DNA of 43,535 nt from Desulfuromonas sp. (GTDB taxonomy: Bacteria; Desulfobacterota; Desulfuromonadia; Desulfuromonadales; BM501). The position numbers were made by a program, and so were the translations under genes. The stretch is taken from positions 1 through 43,535 of the forward strand of contig NZ_PKUB01000013.1 in the NCBI RefSeq assembly GCF_002868845.1, in the 5' to 3' direction. This document shows, in pieces, positions 42,336 through 43,535 of the stretch (its first letter is position 1; each line of letters opens with the position of its first letter). Under the pieces are notes generated by a model. That model made no database searches. It was not told the DNA's origin and saw only the letters and a program-made list of their open reading frames with translations.

Positions 42336-43535
42336 ATGATCGAAGCCTATCTGAGACACGAAGAGGAGCGCAACGCCCAGGGCATCCCGGCGCTGCCGCT
42401 GAATCCCGAGCAGACCGCCGACCTTTGCGAACTGCTTCAGAGCCCCCCCGCCGGCAAGGAAGAGTTCCTGATGAACCTCTTCACCGAGCGGGTCAGCCCC
42501 GGCGTCGACCCCGCCGCCGAGGTCAAGGCCGCGTTCCTGGCCGAGGTTCTGAAGGGGACCAAGAGCACCCCCCTGTTCGACAAGAAAAAAGCGGTGCAGA
42601 TCCTCGGCACCATGATCGGCGGCTACAACGTGCAGCCCCTGATCGCCGCCCTCTCCGACGCCGAACTGGCCGACGAGGCCGCCTGCGCCCTCTCCGGCCT
42701 GACCTACGTCTACGACGCCGCCGCGCAGGTGCTCGAGCTGGCAAAGAGCAACGCCGCCGCCAAGAAAGTCGCCGAGAGCTGGGCCGCCGCCGAGTGGTTC
42801 ACCAGCAAGCCCGAGATGCCCGAGACGATCACCGTCAAGGTCTTCAAGGTCGAAGGCGAGATCAACACCGACGACTTCTCCCCGGCCGGCGACGCCTGGA
42901 GCCGCCCCGACATCCCGCTGCACGCCCTGGCCATGGGCAAGACCCGCTTCCCCGGCGGCATCGAGGAGATCGCCAAGTGGCGCGCCGAAGGTCACCAGGT
43001 TGCCTTCGTCGGCGACGTGGTCGGCACCGGCTCCTCCCGCAAGTCGGCCTGCAACAGCGTCCTCTGGTACATCGGCGACGACATCCCCGCCGTTCCCAAC
43101 AAGCGCCGCGGCGGCGTGATCATCGGCAGCGTCATCGCCCCGATCTTCTTCAACACCGCCCAGGACTCCGGCGCTCTGCCCCTGCGCATGGACGTCACCA
43201 AGATGAACATGGGCGACGTGATCACCATCAACACCGCCAAGGGCGAGGTGACCAACGCGGCCGGCGAAGTCGTCTCGACCTTCGACATCAAGCCGAACAC
43301 CGTCCCCGACGAGTTCCAGGCCGGCGGCCGTATCCCCCTGATCATCGGCCGCTCCCTCACCACCGAGGCCTGCACGTCCCTCGGCAAGGGTGAGCCCGAG
43401 ATCTTCGCCACCCCGGACAACCCCACCCCCAAGGCGGGTCAGGGTTACACCCAGGCTCAGAAGATGGTCGGCCGCGCCTGCGGCGTCGAAGGCGTTCTCC
43501 CCGGCACCGCCTGCGAGCCGAAGATGACCACCGTC
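42336..43535 (+). CDS. acnB: Aconitate hydratase B, N-terminal part (3' end outside window)
   Basis: The first 400 codons of AcnB, open to the window edge; the whole protein is usually about 850 residues. The start MIEAYLRHEEERNAQGIPALPLNPEQT is the HEAT-like domain unique to the B type, followed by the swivel domain (INTDDFSPAGDAWSRPDIPLHALAM, GDVVGTGSSRKSACNSVLWYIGDD). Swivel and HEAT parts precede the 4Fe-4S domains in this class, so the cluster cysteines are expected outside the window. The enzyme turns citrate to isocitrate and, in many bacteria, also works on 2-methylcitrate. GGAGGAG stands 5 bases before the ATG at 42336. Confidence 0.96.
   Translation, partial: MIEAYLRHEEERNAQGIPALPLNPEQTADLCELLQSPPAGKEEFLMNLFTERVSPGVDPAAEVKAAFLAEVLKGTKSTPLFDKKKAVQILGTMIGGYNVQPLIAALSDAELADEAACALSGLTYVYDAAAQVLELAKSNAAAKKVAESWAAAEWFTSKPEMPETITVKVFKVEGEINTDDFSPAGDAWSRPDIPLHALAMGKTRFPGGIEEIAKWRAEGHQVAFVGDVVGTGSSRKSACNSVLWYIGDDIPAVPNKRRGGVIIGSVIAPIFFNTAQDSGALPLRMDVTKMNMGDVITINTAKGEVTNAAGEVVSTFDIKPNTVPDEFQAGGRIPLIIGRSLTTEACTSLGKGEPEIFATPDNPTPKAGQGYTQAQKMVGRACGVEGVLPGTACEPKMTTV

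Overview
The window is about 60 % G+C and reads as chromosome of a Desulfuromonadales-type bacterium (relatives of Geobacter, Desulfuromonas). The reasons are: a run of NADP isocitrate dehydrogenase (monomeric), malate dehydrogenase and four-subunit 2-oxoglutarate:ferredoxin oxidoreductase genes together with AcnB; two periplasmic octaheme cytochromes c; several c-di-GMP proteins; and a sigma-54 promoter in front of glnK-amtB. As I recall, the aspS / icd-mdh-kor order also occurs in Geobacter. No phage, IS element, CRISPR array, rRNA or tRNA gene was seen.

Layout. 1-5000: end of a methyltransferase gene, then two leftward c-di-GMP genes (GAF-HD-GYP-PilZ and a double-PilZ/GNAT-like protein). 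5160-8190: two tandem leftward octaheme cytochrome c genes (OTR family), each with its own terminator. 8440-11670: a rightward ThDP-dependent decarboxylase / semialdehyde dehydrogenase pair that looks like the 2-oxoglutarate decarboxylase-SSADH bypass of cyanobacteria. 11750-15200: L,D-transpeptidase, TraB-family membrane protein and a small conserved-looking protein. 15340-15610: an unannotated leftward RNA with its own promoter and terminator. 15790-20390: sensor kinase, then a nitrogen unit (glnK, amtB, TorF-like porin) behind a sigma-54 promoter and a structured leader with an internal terminator. 20530-24140: EI24 membrane protein, inositol monophosphatase family protein, two small hypothetical genes, fructose-1,6-bisphosphatase. 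24230-30530: leftward TCA block korC, korB, korA, korD, mdh, icd. 30900-34820: LysM lipoprotein, aspS, hisS. 34970-42000: REC-GGDEF regulator, ComEC, HDOD protein, GspE/PilB-like ATPase. 42336-end: start of acnB.

How it fits together. The centre is acetate-type oxidation by the TCA cycle (AcnB, Icd, Mdh, Kor), feeding electrons to ferredoxin and NAD(P)H, with cytochromes for periplasmic electron transfer. A near-identical palindrome (TTGTATACAGTATACAA and TGTATACAGTATGCA) overlaps the likely promoters of icd and acnB, which suggests one repressor over both. The decarboxylase-SSADH pair would give a ferredoxin-independent path from 2-oxoglutarate to succinate in the same genome.

Oddities. korA and aspS each carry one in-frame stop codon with an otherwise intact reading frame on both sides, and mdh has Cys in place of the third Gly of its nucleotide-binding motif. 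Each is one base change from the expected codon and they lie within 7 kb, so sequence error or local mutation must be separated from real biology.
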